64,000 nucleotides of DNA from Auanema rhodensis (lineage: Eukaryota > Nematoda > Chromadorea > Rhabditida > Rhabditidae), in NCBI GenBank assembly GCA_964057225.1, contig OZ059900.1, positions 382,501 to 446,500 on the forward strand, given 5' to 3'. Of this stretch, positions 54,107 to 64,000 are shown piece after piece. The first letter of the stretch is position 1, and each line of letters opens with the position of its first letter. A model generated the notes under the pieces. It was not told the DNA's origin, ran no database searches, and worked only from the letters and a program-made list of their open reading frames with translations. The position numbers and the translations under genes are program-made.

Positions 54107-57100
54107 AGCATAGTTTTATTGTCTATGACAACAAAAGTCATTAATTAAACACTAATGATGTTTAAATCACTAAATTTCGCTCAAATAGCATTACTACACT
54201 AAGTATGGTCGTTTTTATGCCTTTAACACCATATACTCACCGATTTTTGGTACAAAATCTGTAATACTCGTAAATTTTGATCATATTCGTTAAGATTTGA
54301 GAATCAAACACACAATACACAAAATCAGTCTATTTTCATGAGCTTGCACTGATATAGATTCATTTTGATCAAAAAAGGTCGAAAATAGAAAGAATTTTTG
54401 AAATTTCCGAGTTTTGAGTCCAATTTGGCTGAATCGCTCATATATATGATCAAAAGCATAGTTTTATTGTCTATAGCAACAAAAGTCATCAATTAAACGC
54501 TAGTGATGTTTAAATACTGAATTTCGCTCAAATAGCATTACTACACTAAGTATGGTCGTTTTTATGCCTTTAACACCATATACTCACCGATTTTTGGTAC
54601 AAAATCTGTAATACTTGTAAATTTTGATCATATTTGTTAAGATTTGAGAATCAAACACACAATACACAAAATCAGTCTATTTTTATGAGTTTGCACTGAT
54701 ATATATTCATTTTGATCAAAAAAGGTCGAAAATAGAAAGAATTTTTGAAATTTCCGAGTTTTGAGTCCAATTTGGCTAAATCGCTCATATATATGATCAA
54801 AAGCATAGTTTTATTGTCTATAACAACAAAAGTCATCAATTAAACGCTAGTGATGTTTTAATACTGAATTTCGCTCAAATAGCATTACTACACTAAGTAT
54901 GGTCGTTTTTATGCCTTTAACACCATATACTCACCGATTTTCGGTACAAAATCTGTAATACTTGTAAATTTTGATCATATTTGTTAAGATTTGAGAATCA
55001 AACACACAATACACAAAATCAGTCTATTTTTATGAGTTTGCACTGATATATATTCATTTTGATCAAAAAAGGTCGAAAATAGAAAGAATTTTGGAAATGT
55101 CCGAGTTTTGAGTCCAATTTGGCTAAATCGCTCATATATATGATCAAAAGCATAGTTTTATTGTTTATAACAACAAAAGTCATCAATTAAACGCTAGTGA
55201 TGTTTAAATACTGAATTTCGCTCAAATAGCATAACTACACTAAGTATGGTCGTTTTTATGCCTTTAACACCATATACTCACCGATTTTTGGTACAAAATC
55301 TGTAATACTCGTAAATTTTGATCATATTCGTTAAGATTTGAGAATCACTACATACAATACACGAAATCAGTCTATTTTTATGAGCTTGCACTGATATATA
55401 TTCATTTTGATCAAAAAAGGTCGAAAATAGAAAGAATTTTTGAAATTTCCGAGTTTTGAGTCTAATTTGGCTAAATCGCTCATATATATGATCAGAAGCA
55501 TAGTTTTGTTGTCTATGACAACAAAAGTCATCAATTAAACGCTAGTGATGTTTAAATACTGATTTTCGCTCAAATAGCATTACTACACTAAGTATGGTCG
55601 TTTTTATGCCTTTAACACCATATACTCACCGATTTTTGGTACAAAATCTGTAATACTCGTAAATTTTGATCATATTCGTTAAGATTTGAGAATCAAACAC
55701 ACAATACACAAAATCAGTCTATTTTTATGAGTTTGCACTGATATATATTCATTTTGATCAAAAAAGGTCGAAAATAGAAAGAATTTTTGAAATTTCCGAG
55801 TTTTGAGTCCAATTTGGCTAAATCGCTCATATATATGATCAAAAGCATAGTTTTATTGTCTATAACAACAAAAGTCATCAATTAAACGCTAGTGATGTTT
55901 AAATACTGAATTTCGCTCAAATAGCATAACTACACTAAGTATGGTCGTTTTTATGCCTTTAACACCATATACTCACCGATTTTTGGTACAAAATCTGTAA
56001 TACTCGTAAATTTTGATCATATTCGTTAAGATTTGAGAATCAAACATACAATACACAAAATCAGTCTATTTTTATGAGCTTGCACTGATATATATTCATT
56101 TTGATCAAAAAAGGTCGAAAATAGAAAGAATTTTTGAAATTTCCGAGTTTTGAGTCCAATTTGGCTGAATTGCTCATATATATGATCAAAAGCATAGTTT
56201 TATTGTCTATAACAACAAAAGTCATCAATTAAACGCTAGTGATGTTTTAATACTGAATTTCGCTCAAATAGCATTACTACACTAAGTATGGTCGTTTTTA
56301 TGCCTTTAACACCATATACTCACCGATTTTTGGTACAAAATCTGTAATACTCGTAAATTTTGATCATATTCGTTAAGATTTGAAAATCAAACACACAATA
56401 AACAAAATCAGTCTATTTTTATGAGTTTGCACTGATATATATTCATTTTGATCAAAAAAGGTCGAAAATAGAAAGATTTTTTGAATTTTCCGAGTTTTGA
56501 GTCCAATTGGGCTAAATCGCTCATATATATGATCAAAAGCATAGTTTTATTGTCTATGACAACAAAAGTCATTAATTAAACACTAATGATGTTTAAATCA
56601 CTAAATTTCGCTCAAATAGCATTACTACACTAAGTATGGTCGTTTTTATGCCTTTAACACCATATACTCACCGATTTTTGGTACAAAATCTGTAATACTT
56701 GTAAATTTTGATCATATTCGTTAAGATTTGAAAATCAAACACACAATAAACAAAATCAGTCTATTTTTATGAGTTTGCACTGATATATATTCATTTTGAT
56801 CAAAAAAGGTCGAAAATAGAAAGATTTTTTGAATTTTCCGAGTTTTGAGTCCAATTGGGCTAAATCGCTCATATATATGATCAAAAGCATAGTTTTATTG
56901 TCTATGACAACAAAAGTCATTAATTAAACACTAATGATGTTTAAATCACTAAATTTCGCTCAAATAGCATTACTACACTAAGTATGGTCGTTTTTATGCC
57001 TTTAACACCATATACTCACCGATTTTTGGTACAAAATCTGTAATACTTGTAAATTTTGATCATATTTGTTAAGATTTGAGAATCAAACACACAATACACA

Positions 57101-58274
57101 AAATCAGTCTATTTTTATGAGTTTGCAGTGATATATATTCATTTTGATCAAAAAAGGTCGAAAATAGAAAGATTTTTTGAATTTTCCGAGTTTTGAGTCC
57201 AATTGGGCTAAATCGCTCATATATATGATCAAAAGCATAGTTTTATTGTCTATAGCAACAAAAGTCATCAATTAAACGCTAGTGATGTTTAAATACTGAA
57301 TTTCGCTCAAATAGCATTACTACACTAAGTATGGTCGTTTTTATGCCTTTAACACCATATACTCACCGATTTTTGGTACAAAATCTGTAATACTCGTAAA
57401 TTTTGATCATATTTGTTAAGATTCGAGAATCAAACATACAATACACGAAATCAGTCTATTTTTATGAGCTTGCACTGATATATATTCATTTTGATCAAAA
57501 AAGGTCGAAAATAGAAAGAATTTTGGAAATGTCCGAGTTTTGAGTCCAATTTGGCTAAATCGCTCATATATATGATCAAAAGCATAGTTTTATTGTCTAT
57601 AACAACAAAAGTCATCAATTAAACGCTAGTGATGTTTTAATACTGAATTTCGCTCAAATAGCATTACTACACTAAGTATGGTCGTTTTTATGCCTTTAAC
57701 ACCATATACTCACCGATTTTTGGTACAAAATCTGTAATACTCGTAAATTTTGATCATATTCGTTAAGATTTGAGATTCAAACACACAATACACAAAATCA
57801 GTCTATTTTTATGAGCTTGCACTGATATATATTCATTTTGATCAAAAAAGGTCGAAAATAGAAAGAATTTTTGAAATTTCCGAGTTTTGAGTCCAATTTG
57901 GCTAAATCGCTCATATATATGATCAAAAGCATAGTTTTATTGTCTATAACAACAAAAGTCATCAATTAAACGCTAGTGATGTTTAAATACTGAATTTCGC
58001 TCAAATAGCATTACTACACTAAGTATGGTCGTTTTTATGCCTTTAACACCATATACTCACCGATTTTTGGTACAAAATCTGTAATACTCGTAAATTTTGA
58101 TCATATTCGTTAAGATTTGAGAATCAAACACACAATACACGAAATCAGTCTATTTTTATGAGCTTGCACTGATATATATTCATTTTGATCAAAAAAGGTC
58201 GAAAATAGAAAGAATTTTTGAATTTTCCTAGTTTTGAGTCCAATTGGGCTAAATCGCTCATATATATGATCAAA
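54107..58274. repeat. 12-mer HOR (4168 bp), copy 1
   Basis: Unit starts: 54107, 54455, 54802, 55149, 55497, 55844, 56191, 56538, 56886, 57234, 57581, 57928. Tags: TATTTTCATGAGC with GATATAGATTC (54107), TATAGCAAC (54455), TTTTCGGTAC (54802), TTGTTTATAAC with AATCACTACA and one extra base (55149), GCAGTGATATA (56886), GAGATTCAAAC (57581), TTCCTAGTTTTG (57928). Confidence 0.88.
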
Positions 58275-58622
58275 AGCATAGTTTTATTGTCTATGACAAC
58301 AAAAGTCATTAATTAAACACTAATGATGTTTAAATCACTAAATTTCGCTCAAATAGCATTACTACACTAAGTATGGTCGTTTTTATGCCTTTAACACCAT
58401 ATACTCACCGATTTTTGGTACAAAATCTGTAATACTCGTAAATTTTGATCATATTCGTTAAGATTTGAGAATCAAACACACAATACACAAAATCAGTCTA
58501 TTTTCATGAGCTTGCACTGATATAGATTCATTTTGATCAAAAAAGGTCGAAAATAGAAAGAATTTTTGAAATTTCCGAGTTTTGAGTCCAATTTGGCTGA
58601 ATCGCTCATATATATGATCAAA

Positions 58623-58969
58623 AGCATAGTTTTATTGTCTATAGCAACAAAAGTCATCAATTAAACGCTAGTGATGTTTAAATACTGAATTTCGCTCAAA
58701 TAGCATTACTACACTAAGTATGGTCGTTTTTATGCCTTTAACACCATATACTCACCGATTTTTGGTACAAAATCTGTAATACTTGTAAATTTTGATCATA
58801 TTTGTTAAGATTTGAGAATCAAACACACAATACACAAAATCAGTCTATTTTTATGAGTTTGCACTGATATATATTCATTTTGATCAAAAAAGGTCGAAAA
58901 TAGAAAGAATTTTGGAAATGTCCGAGTTTTGAGTCCAATTTGGCTAAATCGCTCATATATATGATCAAA
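58623..58969 (+). repeat. Deletion-hybrid monomer
   Basis: The head has TATAGCAAC and TTTAAATACTG, as in 54455. The tail has GGAAATGTCC, as in 54802, where 54455 has GAAATTTCC. The TTTTCGGTAC of 54802 is absent, so the switch lies downstream of core 1. One unit's worth of sequence is missing compared with copy 1. Confidence 0.8.
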
Positions 58970-60359
58970 AGCATAGTTTTATTGTTTATAACAACAAAAG
59001 TCATCAATTAAACGCTAGTGATGTTTAAATACTGAATTTCGCTCAAATAGCATAACTACACTAAGTATGGTCGTTTTTATGCCTTTAACACCATATACTC
59101 ACCGATTTTTGGTACAAAATCTGTAATACTCGTAAATTTTGATCATATTCGTTAAGATTTGAGAATCACTACATACAATACACGAAATCAGTCTATTTTT
59201 ATGAGCTTGCACTGATATATATTCATTTTGATCAAAAAAGGTCGAAAATAGAAAGAATTTTTGAAATTTCCGAGTTTTGAGTCTAATTTGGCTAAATCGC
59301 TCATATATATGATCAGAAGCATAGTTTTGTTGTCTATGACAACAAAAGTCATCAATTAAACGCTAGTGATGTTTAAATACTGATTTTCGCTCAAATAGCA
59401 TTACTACACTAAGTATGGTCGTTTTTATGCCTTTAACACCATATACTCACCGATTTTTGGTACAAAATCTGTAATACTCGTAAATTTTGATCATATTCGT
59501 TAAGATTTGAGAATCAAACACACAATACACAAAATCAGTCTATTTTTATGAGTTTGCACTGATATATATTCATTTTGATCAAAAAAGGTCGAAAATAGAA
59601 AGAATTTTTGAAATTTCCGAGTTTTGAGTCCAATTTGGCTAAATCGCTCATATATATGATCAAAAGCATAGTTTTATTGTTTATAACAACAAAAGTCATC
59701 AATTAAACGCTAGTGATGTTTAAATACTGAATTTCGCTCAAATAGCATAACTACACTAAGTATGGTCGTTTTTATGCCTTTAACACCATATACTCACCGA
59801 TTTTTGGTACAAAATCTGTAATACTCGTAAATTTTGATCATATTCGTTAAGATTTGAGAATCACTACATACAATACACGAAATCAGTCTATTTTTATGAG
59901 CTTGCACTGATATATATTCATTTTGATCAAAAAAGGTCGAAAATAGAAAGAATTTTTGAAATTTCCGAGTTTTGAGTCTAATTTGGCTAAATCGCTCATA
60001 TATATGATCAGAAGCATAGTTTTGTTGTCTATGACAACAAAAGTCATCAATTAAACGCTAGTGATGTTTAAATACTGATTTTCGCTCAAATAGCATTACT
60101 ACACTAAGTATGGTCGTTTTTATGCCTTTAACACCATATACTCACCGATTTTTGGTACAAAATCTGTAATACTCGTAAATTTTGATCATATTCGTTAAGA
60201 TTTGAGAATCAAACACACAATACACAAAATCAGTCTATTTTTATGAGTTTGCACTGATATATATTCATTTTGATCAAAAAAGGTCGAAAATAGAAAGAAT
60301 TTTTGAAATTTCCGAGTTTTGAGTCCAATTTGGCTAAATCGCTCATATATATGATCAAA
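58970..60359. repeat. 695-bp two-unit tandem duplication
   Basis: 58970-59664 (348 + 347 bp) is repeated as 59665-60359. Both copies have TTGTTTATAAC, AATCACTACA and the perfect-stem hairpin unit. In copy 1 of the HOR (55149-55843) this pair occurs once. Confidence 0.88.
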
Positions 60360-62790
60360 AGCATAGTTTTATTGTCTATAACAACAAAAGTCATCAATTA
60401 AACGCTAGTGATGTTTAAATACTGAATTTCGCTCAAATAGCATAACTACACTAAGTATGGTCGTTTTTATGCCTTTAACACCATATACTCACCGATTTTT
60501 GGTACAAAATCTGTAATACTCGTAAATTTTGATCATATTCGTTAAGATTTGAGAATCAAACATACAATACACAAAATCAGTCTATTTTTATGAGCTTGCA
60601 CTGATATATATTCATTTTGATCAAAAAAGGTCGAAAATAGAAAGAATTTTTGAAATTTCCGAGTTTTGAGTCCAATTTGGCTGAATTGCTCATATATATG
60701 ATCAAAAGCATAGTTTTATTGTCTATAACAACAAAAGTCATCAATTAAACGCTAGTGATGTTTTAATACTGAATTTCGCTCAAATAGCATTACTACACTA
60801 AGTATGGTCGTTTTTATGCCTTTAACACCATATACTCACCGATTTTTGGTACAAAATCTGTAATACTCGTAAATTTTGATCATATTCGTTAAGATTTGAA
60901 AATCAAACACACAATAAACAAAATCAGTCTATTTTTATGAGTTTGCACTGATATATATTCATTTTGATCAAAAAAGGTCGAAAATAGAAAGATTTTTTGA
61001 ATTTTCCGAGTTTTGAGTCCAATTGGGCTAAATCGCTCATATATATGATCAAAAGCATAGTTTTATTGTCTATGACAACAAAAGTCATTAATTAAACACT
61101 AATGATGTTTAAATCACTAAATTTCGCTCAAATAGCATTACTACACTAAGTATGGTCGTTTTTATGCCTTTAACACCATATACTCACCGATTTTTGGTAC
61201 AAAATCTGTAATACTTGTAAATTTTGATCATATTCGTTAAGATTTGAAAATCAAACACACAATAAACAAAATCAGTCTATTTTTATGAGTTTGCACTGAT
61301 ATATATTCATTTTGATCAAAAAAGGTCGAAAATAGAAAGATTTTTTGAATTTTCCGAGTTTTGAGTCCAATTGGGCTAAATCGCTCATATATATGATCAA
61401 AAGCATAGTTTTATTGTCTATGACAACAAAAGTCATTAATTAAACACTAATGATGTTTAAATCACTAAATTTCGCTCAAATAGCATTACTACACTAAGTA
61501 TGGTCGTTTTTATGCCTTTAACACCATATACTCACCGATTTTTGGTACAAAATCTGTAATACTTGTAAATTTTGATCATATTTGTTAAGATTTGAGAATC
61601 AAACACACAATACACAAAATCAGTCTATTTTTATGAGTTTGCAGTGATATATATTCATTTTGATCAAAAAAGGTCGAAAATAGAAAGATTTTTTGAATTT
61701 TCCGAGTTTTGAGTCCAATTGGGCTAAATCGCTCATATATATGATCAAAAGCATAGTTTTATTGTCTATAGCAACAAAAGTCATCAATTAAACGCTAGTG
61801 ATGTTTAAATACTGAATTTCGCTCAAATAGCATTACTACACTAAGTATGGTCGTTTTTATGCCTTTAACACCATATACTCACCGATTTTTGGTACAAAAT
61901 CTGTAATACTCGTAAATTTTGATCATATTTGTTAAGATTCGAGAATCAAACATACAATACACGAAATCAGTCTATTTTTATGAGCTTGCACTGATATATA
62001 TTCATTTTGATCAAAAAAGGTCGAAAATAGAAAGAATTTTGGAAATGTCCGAGTTTTGAGTCCAATTTGGCTAAATCGCTCATATATATGATCAAAAGCA
62101 TAGTTTTATTGTCTATAACAACAAAAGTCATCAATTAAACGCTAGTGATGTTTTAATACTGAATTTCGCTCAAATAGCATTACTACACTAAGTATGGTCG
62201 TTTTTATGCCTTTAACACCATATACTCACCGATTTTTGGTACAAAATCTGTAATACTCGTAAATTTTGATCATATTCGTTAAGATTTGAGATTCAAACAC
62301 ACAATACACAAAATCAGTCTATTTTTATGAGCTTGCACTGATATATATTCATTTTGATCAAAAAAGGTCGAAAATAGAAAGAATTTTTGAAATTTCCGAG
62401 TTTTGAGTCCAATTTGGCTAAATCGCTCATATATATGATCAAAAGCATAGTTTTATTGTCTATAACAACAAAAGTCATCAATTAAACGCTAGTGATGTTT
62501 AAATACTGAATTTCGCTCAAATAGCATTACTACACTAAGTATGGTCGTTTTTATGCCTTTAACACCATATACTCACCGATTTTTGGTACAAAATCTGTAA
62601 TACTCGTAAATTTTGATCATATTCGTTAAGATTTGAGAATCAAACACACAATACACGAAATCAGTCTATTTTTATGAGCTTGCACTGATATATATTCATT
62701 TTGATCAAAAAAGGTCGAAAATAGAAAGAATTTTTGAATTTTCCTAGTTTTGAGTCCAATTGGGCTAAATCGCTCATATATATGATCAAA

Positions 62791-64000
62791 AGCATAGTTT
62801 TATTGTCTATGACAACAAAAGTCATTAATTAAACACTAATGATGTTTAAATCACTAAATTTCGCTCAAATAGCATTACTACACTAAGTATGGTCGTTTTT
62901 ATGCCTTTAACACCATATACTCACCGATTTTTGGTACAAAATCTGTAATACTCGTAAATTTTGATCATATTCGTTAAGATTTGAGAATCAAACACACAAT
63001 ACACAAAATCAGTCTATTTTCATGAGCTTGCACTGATATAGATTCATTTTGATCAAAAAAGGTCGAAAATAGAAAGAATTTTTGAAATTTCCGAGTTTTG
63101 AGTCCAATTTGGCTGAATCGCTCATATATATGATCAAAAGCATAGTTTTATTGTCTATAGCAACAAAAGTCATCAATTAAACGCTAGTGATGTTTAAATA
63201 CTGAATTTCGCTCAAATAGCATTACTACACTAAGTATGGTCGTTTTTATGCCTTTAACACCATATACTCACCGATTTTTGGTACAAAATCTGTAATACTT
63301 GTAAATTTTGATCATATTTGTTAAGATTTGAGAATCAAACACACAATACACAAAATCAGTCTATTTTTATGAGTTTGCACTGATATATATTCATTTTGAT
63401 CAAAAAAGGTCGAAAATAGAAAGAATTTTGGAAATGTCCGAGTTTTGAGTCCAATTTGGCTAAATCGCTCATATATATGATCAAAAGCATAGTTTTATTG
63501 TTTATAACAACAAAAGTCATCAATTAAACGCTAGTGATGTTTAAATACTGAATTTCGCTCAAATAGCATAACTACACTAAGTATGGTCGTTTTTATGCCT
63601 TTAACACCATATACTCACCGATTTTTGGTACAAAATCTGTAATACTCGTAAATTTTGATCATATTCGTTAAGATTTGAGAATCACTACATACAATACACG
63701 AAATCAGTCTATTTTTATGAGCTTGCACTGATATATATTCATTTTGATCAAAAAAGGTCGAAAATAGAAAGAATTTTTGAAATTTCCGAGTTTTGAGTCT
63801 AATTTGGCTAAATCGCTCATATATATGATCAGAAGCATAGTTTTGTTGTCTATGACAACAAAAGTCATCAATTAAACGCTAGTGATGTTTAAATACTGAT
63901 TTTCGCTCAAATAGCATTACTACACTAAGTATGGTCGTTTTTATGCCTTTAACACCATATACTCACCGATTTTTGGTACAAAATCTGTAATACTCGTAAA
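62791..64000. repeat. Third copy of the 12/13-mer HOR, cut by the window edge
   Basis: Unit starts: 62791, 63139, 63486, 63834 (partial, 167 bases). It repeats 58275-59318 in order, with the GATATAGATTC, TATAGCAAC/GGAAATGTCC hybrid and AATCACTACA tags. The presence of the 58623-type hybrid shows that it descends from the copy-2 form. The array continues past the right edge. Confidence 0.88.

Larger units (their letters stand above)
58275..62790. repeat. 13-mer derivative HOR (4516 bp), copy 2
   Basis: Unit starts: 58275, 58623, 58970, 59318, 59665, 60013, 60360, 60707, 61054, 61402, 61750, 62097, 62444. Relative to copy 1 it has lost one unit (58623 replaces 54455+54802) and gained two (58970+59318 are repeated as 59665+60013). 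The remaining tags, including GCAGTGATATA at 61402 and TTCCTAG at 62444, recur in order. Confidence 0.88.
1..64000. repeat. 347-bp AT-rich satellite array, 184 units plus a partial
   Basis: A single monomer family fills the window in head-to-tail order with no inversion and no foreign sequence. AGCATAG (AGCAAAG in one subfamily) recurs every 347 bp at 1, 348, 695, 1042, 1389 and so on to 63834. Most pairs of units differ at only a few to about twenty positions. G+C is about 29% (101 of the first 347 bases). The monomer length is close to two nucleosome repeats, as in many eukaryotic satellites. Neither array edge is present. A centromeric or pericentromeric origin is inferred from size, homogeneity and HOR structure only. 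The family is not one I recognise. Confidence 0.98.

Overview
The whole window is one uninterrupted satellite DNA array. A 347-bp, AT-rich monomer (about 29% G+C, counted on bases 1-347) is repeated head to tail, always in the same orientation, from the first base to the last. There are 184 consecutive units plus a 167-base partial unit at the right end. I found no gene, RNA gene, transposon, CRISPR array or non-satellite insertion. An array this long, with diverged monomer classes arranged in higher-order repeats (HORs), points to a eukaryotic heterochromatic region, for example centromeric or pericentromeric. The sequence does not identify the species, and I do not recognise the family.

Phase 1 of the monomer is taken at the AGCATAG that begins the window; 'unit position' below refers to bases 1-347. 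Units are 347 bp, with these exceptions. Thirty-four carry an alternative 'N head' (CATTAATTAAACACTAATG, then TTTAAATCACTAAAT) and are 348 bp. A divergent unit at 1736, a unit at 21820 and four units with AATCACTACA are also 348 bp. Units at 15966, 16253, 16566 and 29808 are 287, 313, 393 and 340 bp. These lengths sum exactly to the start of the last partial unit at 63834.

Layout: 1-8330, a 5-mer HOR (1735 bp) with degenerate copies; 8331-12147, a 4-mer (1388 bp) and mixed order; 12148-15965, mixed 5-mer relatives; 15966-17305, a cluster of deletions and a perfect 393-bp tandem duplication; 17306-21819, a 1736-bp 5-mer in tandem; 21820-26680, a mixed domain with a 1388-bp 4-mer; 26681-45430, overlapping 11/13-mer, 10-mer (3473 bp) and 9-mer (3126 bp) duplications; 45431-49594, a distinct subfamily in 3-mer and 2-mer blocks; 49595-54106, mixed with a 2429-bp spaced duplication; 54107-64000, a 12-mer (4168 bp) followed by its 13-mer derivative (4516 bp) and the start of a third copy.

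The joints between blocks are often hybrid monomers, with the head of one class and the body of another. That is what unequal crossing-over between out-of-register monomers would leave, so the window can be read as a layered record of amplification and deletion. Within the monomer, variation is uneven: two stretches (unit positions about 130-160 and 256-284) are almost unchanged in every copy, while at least eleven variable positions are CpG versus TpG/CpA alternatives.
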